64,000 nt of DNA from Crotophaga sulcirostris (GCA_013397455.1 VYZB01000015.1:2084539-2148538), one strand, 5' to 3'; shown: positions 47,886 through 62,008, counted from the stretch's first letter. The notes: generated from the sequence alone by a model not told the origin. A program made the numbers and translations.

Positions 47886-50800
47886 CACAGAAAAATCTAG
47901 CCAACTTGGACTTGCCAGACATAGTAAAGACAAGGTGGAATGGACTTTAGGAAGCTTTACTTACCAAAGCTTGTAACTTTATAGCACATGCTGTGTAACC
48001 TATCTAGTCTCTTTTCCAACTACTAGCACTTGTTGCTGCTGTGTCTTCTGTTTTTTATCATGGTTACTGATTGAAGGCTGTACAGGTTACAATTGCTCCT
48101 CACTTTCTGAGAAGGCCAATCCAAACTCTACTGTTCTTACAAAAAGTATTCTTTTCTTACTCTTACACTTACACATCTTCAGAGATACAACTTGTGACTT
48201 CTGAACACGAGTATACCTGCTATTACTTGCACCCTTAAAAAAATATCCTGTACAGCTGTCTGTGATAATTCTCAAGAAATCACCTCCCACAGACAAGAAC
48301 TGTCAGAAAGTCAGTATTTCTGGCCCATTCACCTTACCCACCTCCTCACAGTTCCTAAAGGAAAAAAATCCCACAGCCAACAACAGAATTACATAAAAAA
48401 ATTATGTTTTGATCCCAAGAGTCGCAGCTACGCTTGCTTTAAAAAATTTCCCCTTTTCTTGTTACCATTAAGAGTAGCCTTCAACCTCACTTTGCCCTCT
48501 TCCATAGCTTCTGAGTTCCCCACTTAAGTAGGGGTGATGGCACCCAATCTTTGACTAGTTTAAAGGCTGCTTTATATATAGTAGGCATACATTTAATATA
48601 TTTTTTCAGCCTAAATTAGGTTAAAACGTTCTCCTGGTAGAATTCCCTCATCTCTCTGCTCTAGTGTTAGCTTTCTAGCTTTTCTTTTGAAGCTGCAGGG
48701 TGGCAGAGCAGGGAATATATGTTTCTTGATGCCAGGGGAGAGCTAAACAAGAAGAACTAATTTTTTACTTCTCCTTAGATTAACCCAAACAAAATTTCCC
48801 TTGAACTCCTTGAGCAAAAGTACATTAGGTACAAGATTAAGATGAAATTCAGACTGAAAAATATGGTCCCATTCTTTTCCTCGGGCTAATCTATATGTTT
48901 TTCAGTTAATAAAATACAGAAGCAATACCGGAAGCCAAGACTAAACTTCTCCCATCTGGCTGTTCTGTTAAAAGGTCTCTCCCTTGCTCTTCAGGAATCA
49001 CAAATAGTTTATGCACAGGAGCACAAATACAGCACTCAAGGGGCATGAGGAAGGGGAAAAATAAGAGGAGAGTAGGAAAAGTGTTCCCTGGTCAAACCAG
49101 ACTAAATCTGGTCATAAAGCAATTCTCCAGTAGGTACAGGCTAAGGCTGGTGGGTTGGTACCTTCAGTTTCCTAGGAGAGAGCTGTAACCAGAAGACAGG
49201 AAATATATGTGGTAGGAAATACACTATCATCTCCATAATTTTTTTAATTAAAAATTAAGCTAAATCAGCTTCTTCTAGTTGTAGCACCTGTGTGAGGAGA
49301 AATATCCTGGACAGCAAACCTAATTAATGAGAAGGGCTAACATTATTGCCTAAGCCTAAAGGAGGGGCAGAATTTACAATGTCTTTTTTTTGTTATTTCT
49401 CTTTTTTCCCTAAGGAAAGCCTTGAACAAAGACATTCATTTCCCTGAAACTATCACTTCCAAATTCAAGAGAATCACAAGGACCATTTGTCTTTTCCATG
49501 ACAGAGTTTTTTTATATACCCTATAAATATTACAGTATTTCCATGAATGAAAGTATTGAATAAAACAAAAGCAATGAAACTGCCTTGTCCACTTGTCAAA
49601 CAAAGAAAATATTGGGAATGAAAGGGCACTACAGTGGAAGAAAGAGAGTTCTGGTGTTTAAATAGCAGGAAAATTGGCACTCTTGCTTTTAGGTTTGAAT
49701 AAAGTTTCTGAAAGCACTAAATGAAGGGTTACCTTATGTAATATATGGAGAAGTTTCTAGGAAGTTCACATTTGTGGGGCTGGAGCCAGGCAGAAGAAGG
49801 ATACTGGGATAGGAGCAGGTAAGGCTCAGGTCTAACTTGCTCATGTAGCTACCTATCTTTTAATTACTAAACAGTTTAGGAAGATGGGGATTATTTATTT
49901 CACTGGATTAAATGAGACTAAATATGGTCAAAATCTGGCCCTTCACAGTGCAAGACTGTTTTTTAAAACTGTTTTGGAAAACATCACAAGAAGTAAGTTT
50001 TTCCTCTTTCTAAAATTTCCAAAATTTCCTGCAGCAACGGCAGGAGCTCTCAAACACAAGATGACAGCAGCTGCTGGGGTTTAAACCACTGAATCACACA
50101 CAGACCAGCTTTGCTCTGAGCAGAGCAAGACATGGCAGGGCTACAATTAGCCAATGGCCTTTTCACATACTGGGCTTGAACTGGTGGAGACAACAGCAGG
50201 AGTTTTCATGAAAATTATCCAGTACAAACATAGCTTTCTGTTGCCATAGTATATGCAGAGCTTCTATCTTCTTAGCTGTAGACAAAGACTGGGAAAACAA
50301 ATCATTCCCTATTATAATATTTATATTCTGAGGCAAACAGAAAAAATAACCTAATGTGTTTATACACATACAGCTACCTTATCTTGGAGTTTGTCAGTGG
50401 TTTTTTTTTTTCAATGTATCAGTTTTGGTTTTTTCCACTGTCTTTCACTGCCTACAACAAAAGTGTATTAAATACACAGGAGCAAGGTCTCTTATATATT
50501 AATCTGTGGGTTTAATTTTGCAAGAAACTGATGAGTTCTTGAAATTTAGCCAAATGTTTGGGGTTCTTTAAAAATATGCAACAGACTTAGAAAGAAAATA
50601 AATGTTTCCCATTTGTACTGCTGTATGTAGTTATTGAGTAATATTGACTGATGGAGTAATTTCCTCATAGGGAAGCAGGACACTCATTATGCAGAAATTT
50701 ACTGAGACCTTTGAGGTACTACTGCCTGCAACAGAAAAGTTTTAACAGATCTGGGAGTGTGTCCAGGCAACCAAGGGTTAACGCATGTTCTGAAATCACT

Positions 50801-53800
50801 AGTTTAGCTGATGATTTTGCTATATTGTTATGATTTTCTAAGCCTCATCGCACACAACTTAGATCTACCCATAAGAAAGAAGCTAACCACAGGAAGAAAC
50901 AGAGAAGTTTGCCATCCTTTCCTGACCCCAATATTTAAGTTTGGTGCAGCAAATATGATAATTTTACCATTACTTCAGACATGATGACTAGTGTCTCCAA
51001 ACCCTTCATTTAAGTTGTCCTCCCACTCTCACTTCTCCTTGCTCTGCCTGTATGATGCAGAAACAAAAGAACAGAATATGTGAGAGATGATATGCACAGT
51101 ATCCTGCTGGAACAAAAACATTACTCATCCTCTCTGGAGAGCCTGGGGACTCAGAGGAAGAAGACAGTAGCTTTCATCTCTGTTCAGGACTCATTTGAAT
51201 TTCTACCTATGGTCTGAGAGAGAAGTGATGAGGCAGGTTTTACAAAGACCACCACCAATATATATTAGAAGCAAACCGAACTTGTATTCCTGTAGCGTGC
51301 AGGTCTCTGCCCTATCACATGGTATTTTATAAAGACAACATTATTTATGTCAGCACAATGTACACAGAGCCCTTTGTTTCATGGCTGGGTGAAGTGGTGC
51401 TTCTTGCCTCCAAGCAATCCCACTGCTGAAGAACAAAAGACGTGAGCGTAAAGCTGCGTGATTACACTAAAGACGTGTCCTGATGATGTTGCAGCCATTT
51501 ATAAGTGTGGGTCAAATTTATCAACTAACATTAGCTCAAAAACTTTTTCAGACAGACGCAAAGGTTGTCTTGATTGCTAAATAGTTTGGCCACTTGTTCA
51601 GTGTTTACAGACTGTATCTGAGTCTGAGGACTTGGAAACCACATTTCACATCTCTGAGGAGAGTGGTTTAAATGAAGATAATTCAGGGTCTGAGTGTTCT
51701 CAGTGTCTTCTAGACCCATCCTGTACTACATAGTGTCATTTTCACCAACACAGTGATGGGCCTTTTCTGGCCTGGTGGGGAGTGCAGGTAACACCTTAAT
51801 CTTCAATACATGGACTTTTACTTAGTTACACCCAGCTGAAAAATACAAAGAGAATAAATGAACTGGAAACTTTCAACCTGACTTCAAACAAAGATATATG
51901 AAGGGTTGAATGTCATTCAGAGAGTGAGAGCCACCAAGTCCCTGAGTAGTGGCTGAGGAAGATGCAGTCCCTGTCCCTCAGCCTACTGACCCCACCCAGG
52001 ACAACCTGTCTGTGAGGGATGCAAGGGGGGACAGCAGCCACTGATGCTTTCTTCCAGCACTCTCCAGACAACACAATAAATACAAATCCTTTTTTTTCTT
52101 TCTAGTCTCTCCCTCTGGACAGAAATCCCAAAGAGGTTCAAACACGAGGCTTGAGCCAAATTTCTCCTATTCCCTTCCCCCTGTCTTTGTCTAGTTTGTC
52201 TGACAAACTGTGAAAAGCACAAATATCTACTCAGCTTTCATTTTACACCCTACCATCCAATTCTACTTGAGCAATGTTCACGCAGCAGCATCCAATACCA
52301 TCAGCACCAAGCCTTGTCATTTAGCCACCAAGGCTGAGATGTTTTCTGTTTGCCTAGGTAAGACTTAGTCATAAAGTAATCCTAAAGCGGCAACAGAAAC
52401 TCTTCTCTTATTTGTCCCTTATTGAAGGCACCCTCAAATGCTTTATAAACATCCTGTTTTGTATGTATGATATTTGTCTATCCATACATTTATGGTTTTA
52501 CATGTCTAGAAGAAAGCAAATTCTGACAGCAGAAGGATGAAGAAGAAAACAATTTTACTCCAAGTGTCTACAGTTTTTCTGCTTGTTTTCCTTTACTAAG
52601 GCCTCAAACATTTGAAGAGAACTACCTAACTAATCAAGACCTGACACTTCCAACAAAACCCATTTCAGATTTTCAGGAGCTCAGAGAGTAAATGAAAAGA
52701 ATATTGTGGAAGTTAAGAGAAAAGAAAGGAGGTTTTGAGATGTTTATACGTTTAAGCATGTGAAAATTTGCAAAATTTTAGCAAAATTATAGAAAAAATA
52801 CAATCAAAAACCTCTGAAAAGTTAACATTATATGGAGTCAATAGACTATATTCTGCACTGACTTGCAACTCAAATGCAATTTTTTTAAAGCAGGATTTTA
52901 CATAAATTCACAAAGATAAAACACAAAGATAAATAACACGAAGGCTATTTCAACAGATTCAAACACATTTTAAAATGTTAGGTTCTATAAGTATATATAA
53001 TATCACATATCTTTTTGCAGTGTCTTAATTTTTACAGTTAATTTAATTTTTTCCTTAAAAATCGGCTGTTCTACCTTCTCTAGGACTGAAGGGTAACATA
53101 AGGACGCCAACAAGGCTAATAAACCATGGTGGGTCAGCTGAGCTGGAGAGGAAAAAATTTTTGCAGATTTCAAACCTTTCTCCTATCACAAACTGAAATA
53201 AAATGGTAAAATCCACCAAATATTTATGAGTGAACCCTACCTCAAAAATGTGCTTTGGATTCAGAGATTTTCTTTCACTGAAATTTTATTTTTTTAATGT
53301 TTGGCTAGCTTAGATTCTATAATGAAATTTCTTTCTGATATAAAAAAAACTTCAAACTTGGAAAATCTCAAAGAACACTTGTCAGTTTTCCACTTTTCTC
53401 AAATCTGTTTTCAAAACATGGCATTTTGTAAAGTACCTCTGCCACTAACTTTCTCCTGGGATGAGGCTTGGGGAAATAATAAAGGGCTTTTTAACTCATG
53501 GAATTTATCTTATTATACACCTGGGTGATAGCCATACTTTTTGATCCCTCATAGCTTATCTTTTAACATAATTTCGTTTAGTATTTTATCACTTCTCACC
53601 ATACATTTGCACAAGTCCGCTTATAAGAAACCTCAACAACTTCATCATACCAGAAGCGTGACATGACACAACAAAAAGTTCTCTGAGACCACTTAATAAA
53701 TTTGTCAAAACAGCATAATGAAAAATAAAATATAAGAAAAAGTTATTAAAAGAAATATACAGTGAATATTAACTTCACCCACTACACTGTGAGAGACCTT

Positions 53801-56800
53801 GGTCAACAAAGTACTTACTAATAACGCAAGGCTCTCAGCAAGAAAAACAATGTGACTCAAAAGGATTTGCCAGTCTGGAGGAAGCATTACTACTTTATGA
53901 TAGTTCTTATAAACACGAGGAGCTGGTGAATATATTTTCTTGAGAGAAGCATATTCATGGACCTTGTCATGTCCATGACCCAGACTGTTTCTGTACAGTA
54001 TAAACCAGTAAATCTTGAGAAGGGTAAAGCCTAAGGATGTAATGGGTAACTTAGACAGGTATATATATATCTAACTTGTAAACCTTGGTCTGAGATCTCA
54101 GGACTTACATACCCTCCAAAACAAAGTTTATGTGATATGACCATTACAGTTGAAGCATGCACCCTTGGACTGTAGCAGTAGTTGACACTTAGAATTATTG
54201 GTTTCAAGGATGTTTTCTATATTATTTCATTCCAGTTGTGAATGAAAACCAGTTACGACACAGAAGAATAGGTAAGGTTCAGTTACAAAAATGAGACAGT
54301 GTACCAGCCACATGGATTGAATAACTCAGAACTGCCCATGGCTGGAAACCACTGTTCCCACCACACGAGATAGGACTGGGATATTCCTCCTCCCTTCACA
54401 CTGATGTCTGGGGTGGAGGCTTTCAGTTTGCCCATCAGAGGCGCTCGAGTGGCTCATACTACCTACCTAGGCATGGGCAGCAGGAGTGCTGAGTGAACGT
54501 AACCCCTTGCACCAGCTCTGTTTCTAAATGTTTCAGTCAAGAGCTAGACCTTAATGTCTGTAAAGCACTTTGGAGATGGTTACCAAGCATAACCCTGGCA
54601 ATTCTTTGAATGCTCCACTGGGATGTTTTAATGTAAACTAGTCAGATAATATTAATGGGCAGAGGTCAATTGATTTTCAAAAGGGAAGCAAACCTTCAAC
54701 CTAAATTTGCTCAAGCTAAGGGTGGACATTCTCACAAACATTCTCACCCAGATCCCTCACTGTGTCAGTGATCTCCTTTAGTACCTCTCCAAAATGACAA
54801 GTCTCAAGATCAAAGCTCAGTTTTCAAAGCACCTGACTTTTAACCCTCCACCCCTGATGGAAGGGCCACAGCATTCCAGCCCTCCAAAGCCTAAGACAAG
54901 TAGACGTCTCAGAGGGGATACACAAAACACTGTGCTGTAGAGGGAGCCAACTACTACAGAGAAATTCCCCTGAAAAAGAGGAGCTTAGGTATCTCTTTGA
55001 GAGTTCATAACCCAAATCCTGTTTCAAAGGTATGCACTTCAGACCTATATGTGACAATGTGATTGATATAACTAATTGGTCTTTCTAAAGCTTACTCAAA
55101 AACTGGTCTAAACTTGAGGTGGAATCTCCTTAGGAGGCACTATGGTCAGGAAGATGGTTTCTCCTGGATGAGGCTCATCCCTTACACAATCAGTGAACTG
55201 ACCCCTCCAGAGGTCCCAGAGGTAGGAAACATGACTGTATTTGTGCTGTGTGCAGCAGAAAATATACTTGTTCAGAATCAGGGAAGCCCTGATTTCATTT
55301 TGTTCCTGGAGAAAGTCTGATCCCTGCCTCTTTGCAAGAGAATTCACTACTGTACAGGTAATTACAGAACTGGAAAACATACACTCTCCACTTTATGCTT
55401 AGAGGTCTTTTTTCCTTGGGTGCATTACTTAAAAACTTTACACTCTTCATAAAAGCATTCACCTCTGTAACCTGATAACCACCAACATAATCCTCATAAC
55501 CTAGGTAGTTATGAGGGGAGAGTTCTTAGTTCTTCATCTGTCTTGCTTGCAACTTAACATTACAAGCCCTAGAGTTTTCTGACCATGTATTTCATTCAAA
55601 GAAACTAGATTTTATATCTTTGCCCATCTACCATCCTGCAGAAATGTCTTTGACCAGACCCGAGCGTCAAAGCTAGGTCTCCTTCTTGCTCAGGGTATTT
55701 AAGAGGCAAACATCCCTCCCGCTACTGAAAGACTGCAATGGTTTTGCATTTTGTGTGGAGCTTGATACACTAGAAAATTCTGAGGCAGTTTTGAGTTGTT
55801 AGCAGAGAGAGGGGAAAAAAAAAGCAGAATGATGCCTAAGTTTGTTCAGAAGCTAGAAACCAAGTAGCTCAGCATTGCTGAGCTATAGCATTGTAAAGCA
55901 TGCACTGAAGAAGGGTCTGGAGAACAGCAATGTCAAGAAGCTAAGCAACCTCAGAGCACAAACACCTGTTTTATTGCATAGCACAGATGTAGGTCTGAAG
56001 GGTAGTAACTAAACCACCTTTTCAAACCATGTCTATTTTCCTCCTGTTCTTCACTGCAGTCTGCTCTTCCAAATGACAACTTACTCTTCCTGTGACTTTT
56101 TTTCCACTTGAATTTGGGGTTTTGCATGTAATTCAGAAATGGGAGAAGGGCTGCAACCTCCTGTTAGCACTGCTTGATGGAGCTCAAAATAATGTGCTGT
56201 GGGATATAGTACAGAATCTCCCACAGCAGAGATACTTCTTGCCCTGCATACAAGCAGTTTAATTTTTCAAAGATGTTATACTTACAATGCTTCAGAAACA
56301 TTTTTGATACTGAAAACAATTTAAATTGTGCTGAGAAAGAAGAGAGTGTTTTCTCAAAGACAGCCAAGAATGATCAAGTCACAGAGAGGATATTTTCGAC
56401 ATATAAGGATATGTTTTAGACATCCTTTCATACTTGTAAGTATTATCATAAGTAGCTGAAAGATTTGCTTAGATGTTCATGCTTCTGAGCTTTTAATAAC
56501 AGCATCATAAAAAAAGATTTCTCAGTTGCTGACTTCTGGATTCATCATTTAGAAAATAAGATAGCAGGAGACCTTGTGAATCATTGAATGTAATACCCTT
56601 TAACAGTGCCAGCATACAGTCTCAATCTCAACAGTTTAATGAGCCTGTCATATTTTAGCTTTTTAATCCACTAGTAATTAAGATTCAGTGTGATTCCTCT
56701 TATTGATCCTGAGCTATATAAAGTCATTATATCATTCCAATGTCTATTTGTCCAAGAGGTTTATGAAGAAAAAGTTACAAATTTCCTAAAAGGTTGCTAA

Positions 56801-58289
56801 TAACCAATATACTGTTTAATTGCAAAGAGAAAAAAATCCTAATTAGCTAAATAAGCTCCTTGCATCTTCCCCATCACATTTACAGAAGACAAGTATGAGC
56901 TTCATTTCTGGCTAACTTAATCTGTTTTATCATATATACTCTGAAACTTCTGTTATCATATTTAGTTTGGGGAAGTAAAGAAGAAAATGGAAGTGAGTTC
57001 GGGACAGGGTAATTATAACTGAGGCCATCAATTTGAGAAAACTTTGGTCGTTTAGACTGTATCTAACTATAAGACTCAAATTTTAATTCTGCAATAAAGG
57101 AATAAGAAAATTCTATGTTATTTCCCAAGAAATATAAAAGAAAACAATACCTAAATTTACAATATGACTGCAAAGAACATTGTAGGAAAATTATTCTTAA
57201 CAAGGTAATGTGATCTTAAACAATATGTAGTATTTCTATTCACTGTGCTCAAACTAGTCTTATGTCCCTTGTTTAAGAGAATTTTTCATTCATTTGTTCA
57301 GTGATGACTCAGTCTGAGCAACAACTTCATTATCTTGAGCACAGTGTCAACAGGAGAATAGAGGTGAATACAATTATACTAAAGAAACAAGGATGTGTTC
57401 TACACAAGCTAGGAAAAGACCTTCTGCTACAACCAAGCCACCGGGTCCCCTCTGCCATAGCTTTCTGTTAAAATGGAATAGGAACTGGGGCAATCCCACA
57501 GCTTTTTTAATGGCAGAATAATCTGGACTTGAAAATCCCAATCTGGCAACTACCAAACTGTACATGGGACCACATTATCTGACAATCTCAATTGGCAATG
57601 AGCAGTTGGACGTCATAAACTGTTTGTCTAGTGTTTGCAGTAGTTCTAAGGAGGGTTCAACAACTATTAGTTTCTATAGTCTCTCTATGGCATGTGGAAC
57701 CCTTAGGTGTGGGTTGAGTTTGCCCTGAGACACTGATTTATACACTGAAGTTGTACTGCAACAGTTACAAGTGTTTACATTTCCAATAGCCAAGAAAAAG
57801 TAAGTTTAGAAAAGCAATCATTTATATGTATTACTAGCAAACCATGCAAGGATATCAAATAACAGAGACCAACAAGCAAACTGAGTATGCTTTGCAAATA
57901 AAAACATTACAAAGGAAGTAGAAGCAAAAAATATCTAGAAAAAACAGGAGGGAAAGAAAAACTGTACCCAGAATAATTTTCCCATTAAAATGAGCTTTGC
58001 ACAGACTGTCCACATGAGTGGGACCAACTAATCTAGTCTAGTTAAAATAGCCCTGAAATAAAGACGCCTTGTAATTTTCTTCAGGAATTTAGAACCAACA
58101 CATGGAACCAGTAATTTCCTTGCATTTGTGTTGTTTTCTGGGACTTGAGATTTATCCATGTATTCTCCATCCTTGGAATCAGATTAGAAAAAAAAAAAAA
58201 GAAGATGACCTTCCTTAGAACTGTGCTGGAGCAGGTGGCATGATCCAGAGGACATACCTACTTCCACATAAGTAACCAAAAGGTGCTTG
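47886..58289. other. Unique noncoding DNA
   Basis: About 10.4 kb without a recognised gene or repeat. Open frames stay below about 90 codons and carry no known motif. A short stretch at 54556-54582 ('gtctgtaaagcactttggag') resembles the core of old amniote MIR/L2-type repeats ('tgtaaagcgctttgagat'), but too little matches to call it. An 8-bp inverted repeat, TCATGGAC/GTCCATGA, lies near 53953-53977. Confidence 0.6.
58188..58200. repeat. Poly(A) run of 13
   Basis: Thirteen A, about 90 bases before the pyrimidine tract. No SINE or processed pseudogene is seen next to it. Confidence 0.85.
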
Positions 58290-58401
58290 CTCTTCCCTCT
58301 CTTTCTCTCTTCCTCCTTCCCTCCCTTTCTTCCTTTCTTTCCCCCTCCCTTCCCTTCTTTCCCCCTCCCTTTCCTCCTTCCCCCCTCCCTTCCCTCCTTC
58401 C
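58290..58401. repeat. Uninterrupted 112-base polypyrimidine tract
   Basis: From 58290 to 58401 the plus strand contains only C and T. The second half shows a rough 20-base periodicity (three similar units around TTTCCCCCTCCCTTCC, for example near 58336, 58356 and 58376). Such homopurine-homopyrimidine tracts can adopt triplex (H-DNA) structure and often vary in length. The purine-rich Lys/Gly/Glu frames read on the minus strand (58184-58525, 58215-58403) and the Pro/Ser/Phe frame on the plus strand are by-products, not genes. Confidence 0.97.
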
Positions 58402-58780
58402 ATACCTCAAGAGTCCACTCGTGGTTACACCCTCTGAAAATAGACCAGGGCAGATCTAAATGCTCATGGTGAGATTTAGCCCAGTCAGTTGCCAGTATAG
58501 TACCTTGTCCATGGCTGCTGCACATGGAACAAAAAATAATCTGCTCCCTTCAGCAGCACCACAAACAGCCAGGGAAATGATCAGCCTCATCAGTGTGCTG
58601 GTACTGCCCCGGCTAATCACAACTCTCACCTCAGGTGCATCCACTTTCCTTTGCTGCTGGAGCCTATCTGACAGAGATGCAAGACATAAGTGCAGCAAAA
58701 AAGGCAGGACAGAAAAGGCAGAAGAGGCTCAGAGGGGCAGAATACCCTTGGGAGAGATTTAGGATATGAAGGAGCCTGTT
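58402..58780. other. Spacer between pyrimidine tract and CR1
   Basis: About 380 bases of mixed composition. Frames on both strands (minus 58456-58698, plus 58460-58762) are open but overlap and match no known family. Nothing is recognised. Confidence 0.5.
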
Positions 58781-59195
58781 CACAGTATCACAGTATTACA
58801 AGGCTGGAAAGGACCTCTGAGAGCATCGAGTCCAACCTATAACCCAACACTAACACCAACTCATCATCTAAACCATGGCACTCAGTGCCTCATCCAATCT
58901 CCCCTTAAACACCTCCAGGGTCAACAACTCCACCACCTCCCTGGGCAGCTCATTCCAATTGCTAATTTCCCTTTCAGTGAAGAACTTTTTCCTAATATCA
59001 AGCCTAAACTTTCCCTGATGAAGCTTGAGTCCATGCTCTCTAGTTCTGTCGCTGGTCACCTGAGAGAAGAGACCAACCCCTGCCTGACTACAACCTCCTT
59101 TTAGGTAGTTGTAGAGAGCAATAAGGTCACCCCTGAGCCTCCTCTTTTTCAGGCTAAACAACCCCAGCTCCCTCAGTCGCTCCTCGTAGCCGTAG
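58781..59195 (-). mobile_element. CR1 LINE, 5'-truncated, with ATACTGTG tail
   Basis: On the plus strand it begins with CACAGTATCACAGTATT, the reverse complement of an ATACTGTG-type tail, followed by the antisense CR1 3' block and the ORF2 end, and is cut at about 59195. Its 3' UTR and ORF2 end match the copies at 7699-8152 and 12752-12862 closely. It belongs to the same presumably young subfamily. Confidence 0.92.
58868..59195 (-). pseudogene. CR1 ORF2 C-terminal fragment, frame still open
   Basis: The C-terminal about 108 codons of CR1 ORF2 are read without any stop or frameshift: [93 protein letters not shown] and then the natural stop at 58868-58870. Upstream of 59195 the frame runs a little further into flanking DNA (to 59254) and that part is not CR1. 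No endonuclease or RT catalytic residues are present, so it is inactive despite the open frame. The intact frame fits a younger age than the copies near 31 kb and 45 kb. Confidence 0.88.
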
Positions 59196-62008
59196 GATCC
59201 TGTTGCTGTAGGACTGCGTACACTAGCATGAGCCGAGCCATAACTCAGACACAAGAGAGGTTTGGAGTCGAGGGCTCCTGTGCAAAGGATGCCACAGGAC
59301 AGAGCTGTGGAGCAGGGGAGGTGTGCAGGGACAAGAAAGTGACCTCTGCGATGCTAAGGGGGCAGGGGTGAAAGGTTCAACTCTCCTTAGAGGCTTCCAA
59401 GTGGAGCAGCAATTCGAGGTGAGAGCTGAGCTCCCAACTTCTTTTTTGTCTGTCTGAAACATTGAGGTCCTACATCTAAGCCAGGAGATGTTTTCTCTCT
59501 CCAGGTTATGATTTGGGAATATTTCCATGTGGTAGCACTCTGTGGAAGTCCTGCTACAGTGCACAAGTTCCATAAAGGGCCACAGCTCAGACGTCTCTCA
59601 CTGATGCAAAAGCAAATTCCTAAGGAGCTGCAAGGGGATGATCATAGCTGTAGCATCTCAGTTTTGCAGATACAAGGGGAGATGTAGCAGCAACTATCCA
59701 GCGGTGGAGATATCAGTATTTTCCAGTGGCAACCAGTCCTCGGAAGCAGGGTAATTTAATTCCTCCCTGAAGCAATAGCATCATGTTGGACACTTGCTCC
59801 AATAATATAGTGGTCATGAAATTTAAAGATTTTTAGATGTTTTCCCACAAGAAACTGGCTTGCTAGAGCTGCTTATAACAGATCATCAAAAAAACTTTTA
59901 GCAAGGGGAAATCCTCTGATAGCATGGGATTTTTTAGGCATGGATTTTTCACATCATTTTTTTTCTATCAATGTTACTACTTGTAACAAACAAGTAGGAA
60001 GAGTGGAAGGAGGAGGAGTATCATTACAGAAAAATGCACAGACAGTGCTGTCAGTGGGATGCTTTTGCACAGAGCCCCAGTAGCTATTAAATATTTCCAG
60101 TAAATTTCCTCTTTAGATGATTACTCTTTTTCTGACAGGTTCAGTACTGAAGAGAATGATTTGCAAGCAGATATATAATAAAACAGTACCTATAGCAAAA
60201 GGCACAGGTCCTTAAAAAGTTAGACCAGAAACAAACCATTTATTGTTTTGTACAGTTTTGTACATAGTTTATTTAATTGACCAAGGAATAGTCAAAAGAT
60301 TTTGTAGAATAAAGCAGGAAAATAAAAGCATGTGGAATCAGAATAAAGTGATAAAAGCGTATTTGTACATAATATAAATATTTTATACTGTTGGTAGCCA
60401 CCTGGGATTTATACATAAAAACTAAATGGTTATTCACAGTTCATCTTCATTTAGATTTGTATGACCCAAAACGTTTTCCTTCAGTCAAGAATTGCTTATT
60501 GGCATAATAGCAAAAGTATTTTAAGCTTGGTGAATGGACTGAATTTCCCTCATTAATGATGAGTACATATTTCTTCTCCCCTCATTTTTGAGGTTGGTAG
60601 GCTGTTGGTAGGCTGCGATAGAGCCACAGACAGAAGACTGCAAACCATATCTCTGAATATTGTTAGCATTGGACTGACAGGGATTTTTCTCACTCTTAAG
60701 GACTACAGAGCTGTTCTCATCCTGCCATGGTCACTTTCAAGCAGTTGCTATTAGTTTTGTTGCTGCTCAAGAAGAACTTCATGACCAATGAAGTAATTAA
60801 AATATCAAGCACATATCATCGTTTTATATAGAAAACTGCCTTAAGGTTTAGACTGGCATTAGGACAGATGAAACAAGACACGGGCCACCAGCTCCACACC
60901 AAAGCAAGAAAGTACTTCTATTTAAAGAGCACCACTACAGCTCTGTCTCTGCTGACAGCACACACCATTGCATAAGTTAAGAGTCTCATAAGGAAATGTC
61001 AAGCACCGGAGGGCTTTGGACAGGATTAACAGACACTAAGGTCCAACAAAATCATTATGATAATCCTGCCTGATCCTTGAAACTACAGGCCATGTAATGA
61101 AAAATTTTAACTGCACCTACTCCAAGGTTTTGGGGACAAGGAATTGAGTTAAGCCACAGAATTTTAAGCATCTGCCCTCCTATGAGGTGTTCAGGTAAAA
61201 CGGAAGGCTTGCTTCAACACTGTCTCTACCAACAGAGCAGGCGGGCGATAGCTCATTAGTTCCTGCTTATGTAGTCTTAAAGTAAGAGCTTCAAAAGCCT
61301 GAGAAATGTTGGGCCTTAGATCTCTGAACGCAAAAGAGATAGGGTTTAGGCTCTTCAAAACTGTTCTCTGAGAAAAATAAAGGATTTTGAAATTTCTTTA
61401 GGTTGAGTTTTTTACTTGAAGAGAAATTTGGGATATTGGTTTAATATTGAAGTAAAGATATTTTTTAAATTAACCTCATTTTACAAATATGCAATTATTT
61501 AGAAAGTTTGAATATTAAATGCCTCATGTCCATCTATGTGCAGTATCTCATGACTTCCAATCATGGTTATGGCTGTGTTTTCCTGAGAGAGATGTATCAT
61601 CTATCCTATTACCCTTTTTCTATTGCTGCCTTGCAACAGATGAACAGTTGGGGGAATGAGGTGAGACTTCATGCAAAGCCGAATGCTACAGAAGGGAAAA
61701 GTCAGTAAAATCAGAAGCTTTGATTATATTCTCCATAATCCTTAGGATAAAAAAGCAACACCAATGGCAAATTTTATCAGAATTGTTTTTATCCAATGCT
61801 TCAAATAGGGCACAGATCCAATAGACCAATTTATGTATACCTCCACATGAAGAATTAGTTTTATTTGCGTTTTTTATTTATTTCTTTGCTGTCTCCTGGG
61901 TTAATGAGTGTAGCTATTTACAGATATTTAAATAGAGCTTTAAACTAGATTGGAAGTGGAAGGGGAATAATATCAAGCTTGCCCACAACAAGATGTGGGA
62001 AGATAAGC
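59196..62008. other. Unique noncoding DNA
   Basis: No recognised gene or repeat. The first 200 bases (59200-59400) are GC-richer, keep a few CpGs and carry a minus-strand frame (59223-59573, 116 codons) without known motifs. A small duplication GTTGGTAGGCT lies at about 60593-60616. Confidence 0.6.

Noticed and set aside
58184..58525. Lys/Gly/Glu-rich minus-strand frames
   Set aside because: They are translations of the homopurine strand of the pyrimidine tract and show no protein-like complexity.
58766..59104. 112-codon open frame on the plus strand
   Set aside because: It is antisense to the minus-strand CR1 ORF2 end at 58868-59195.
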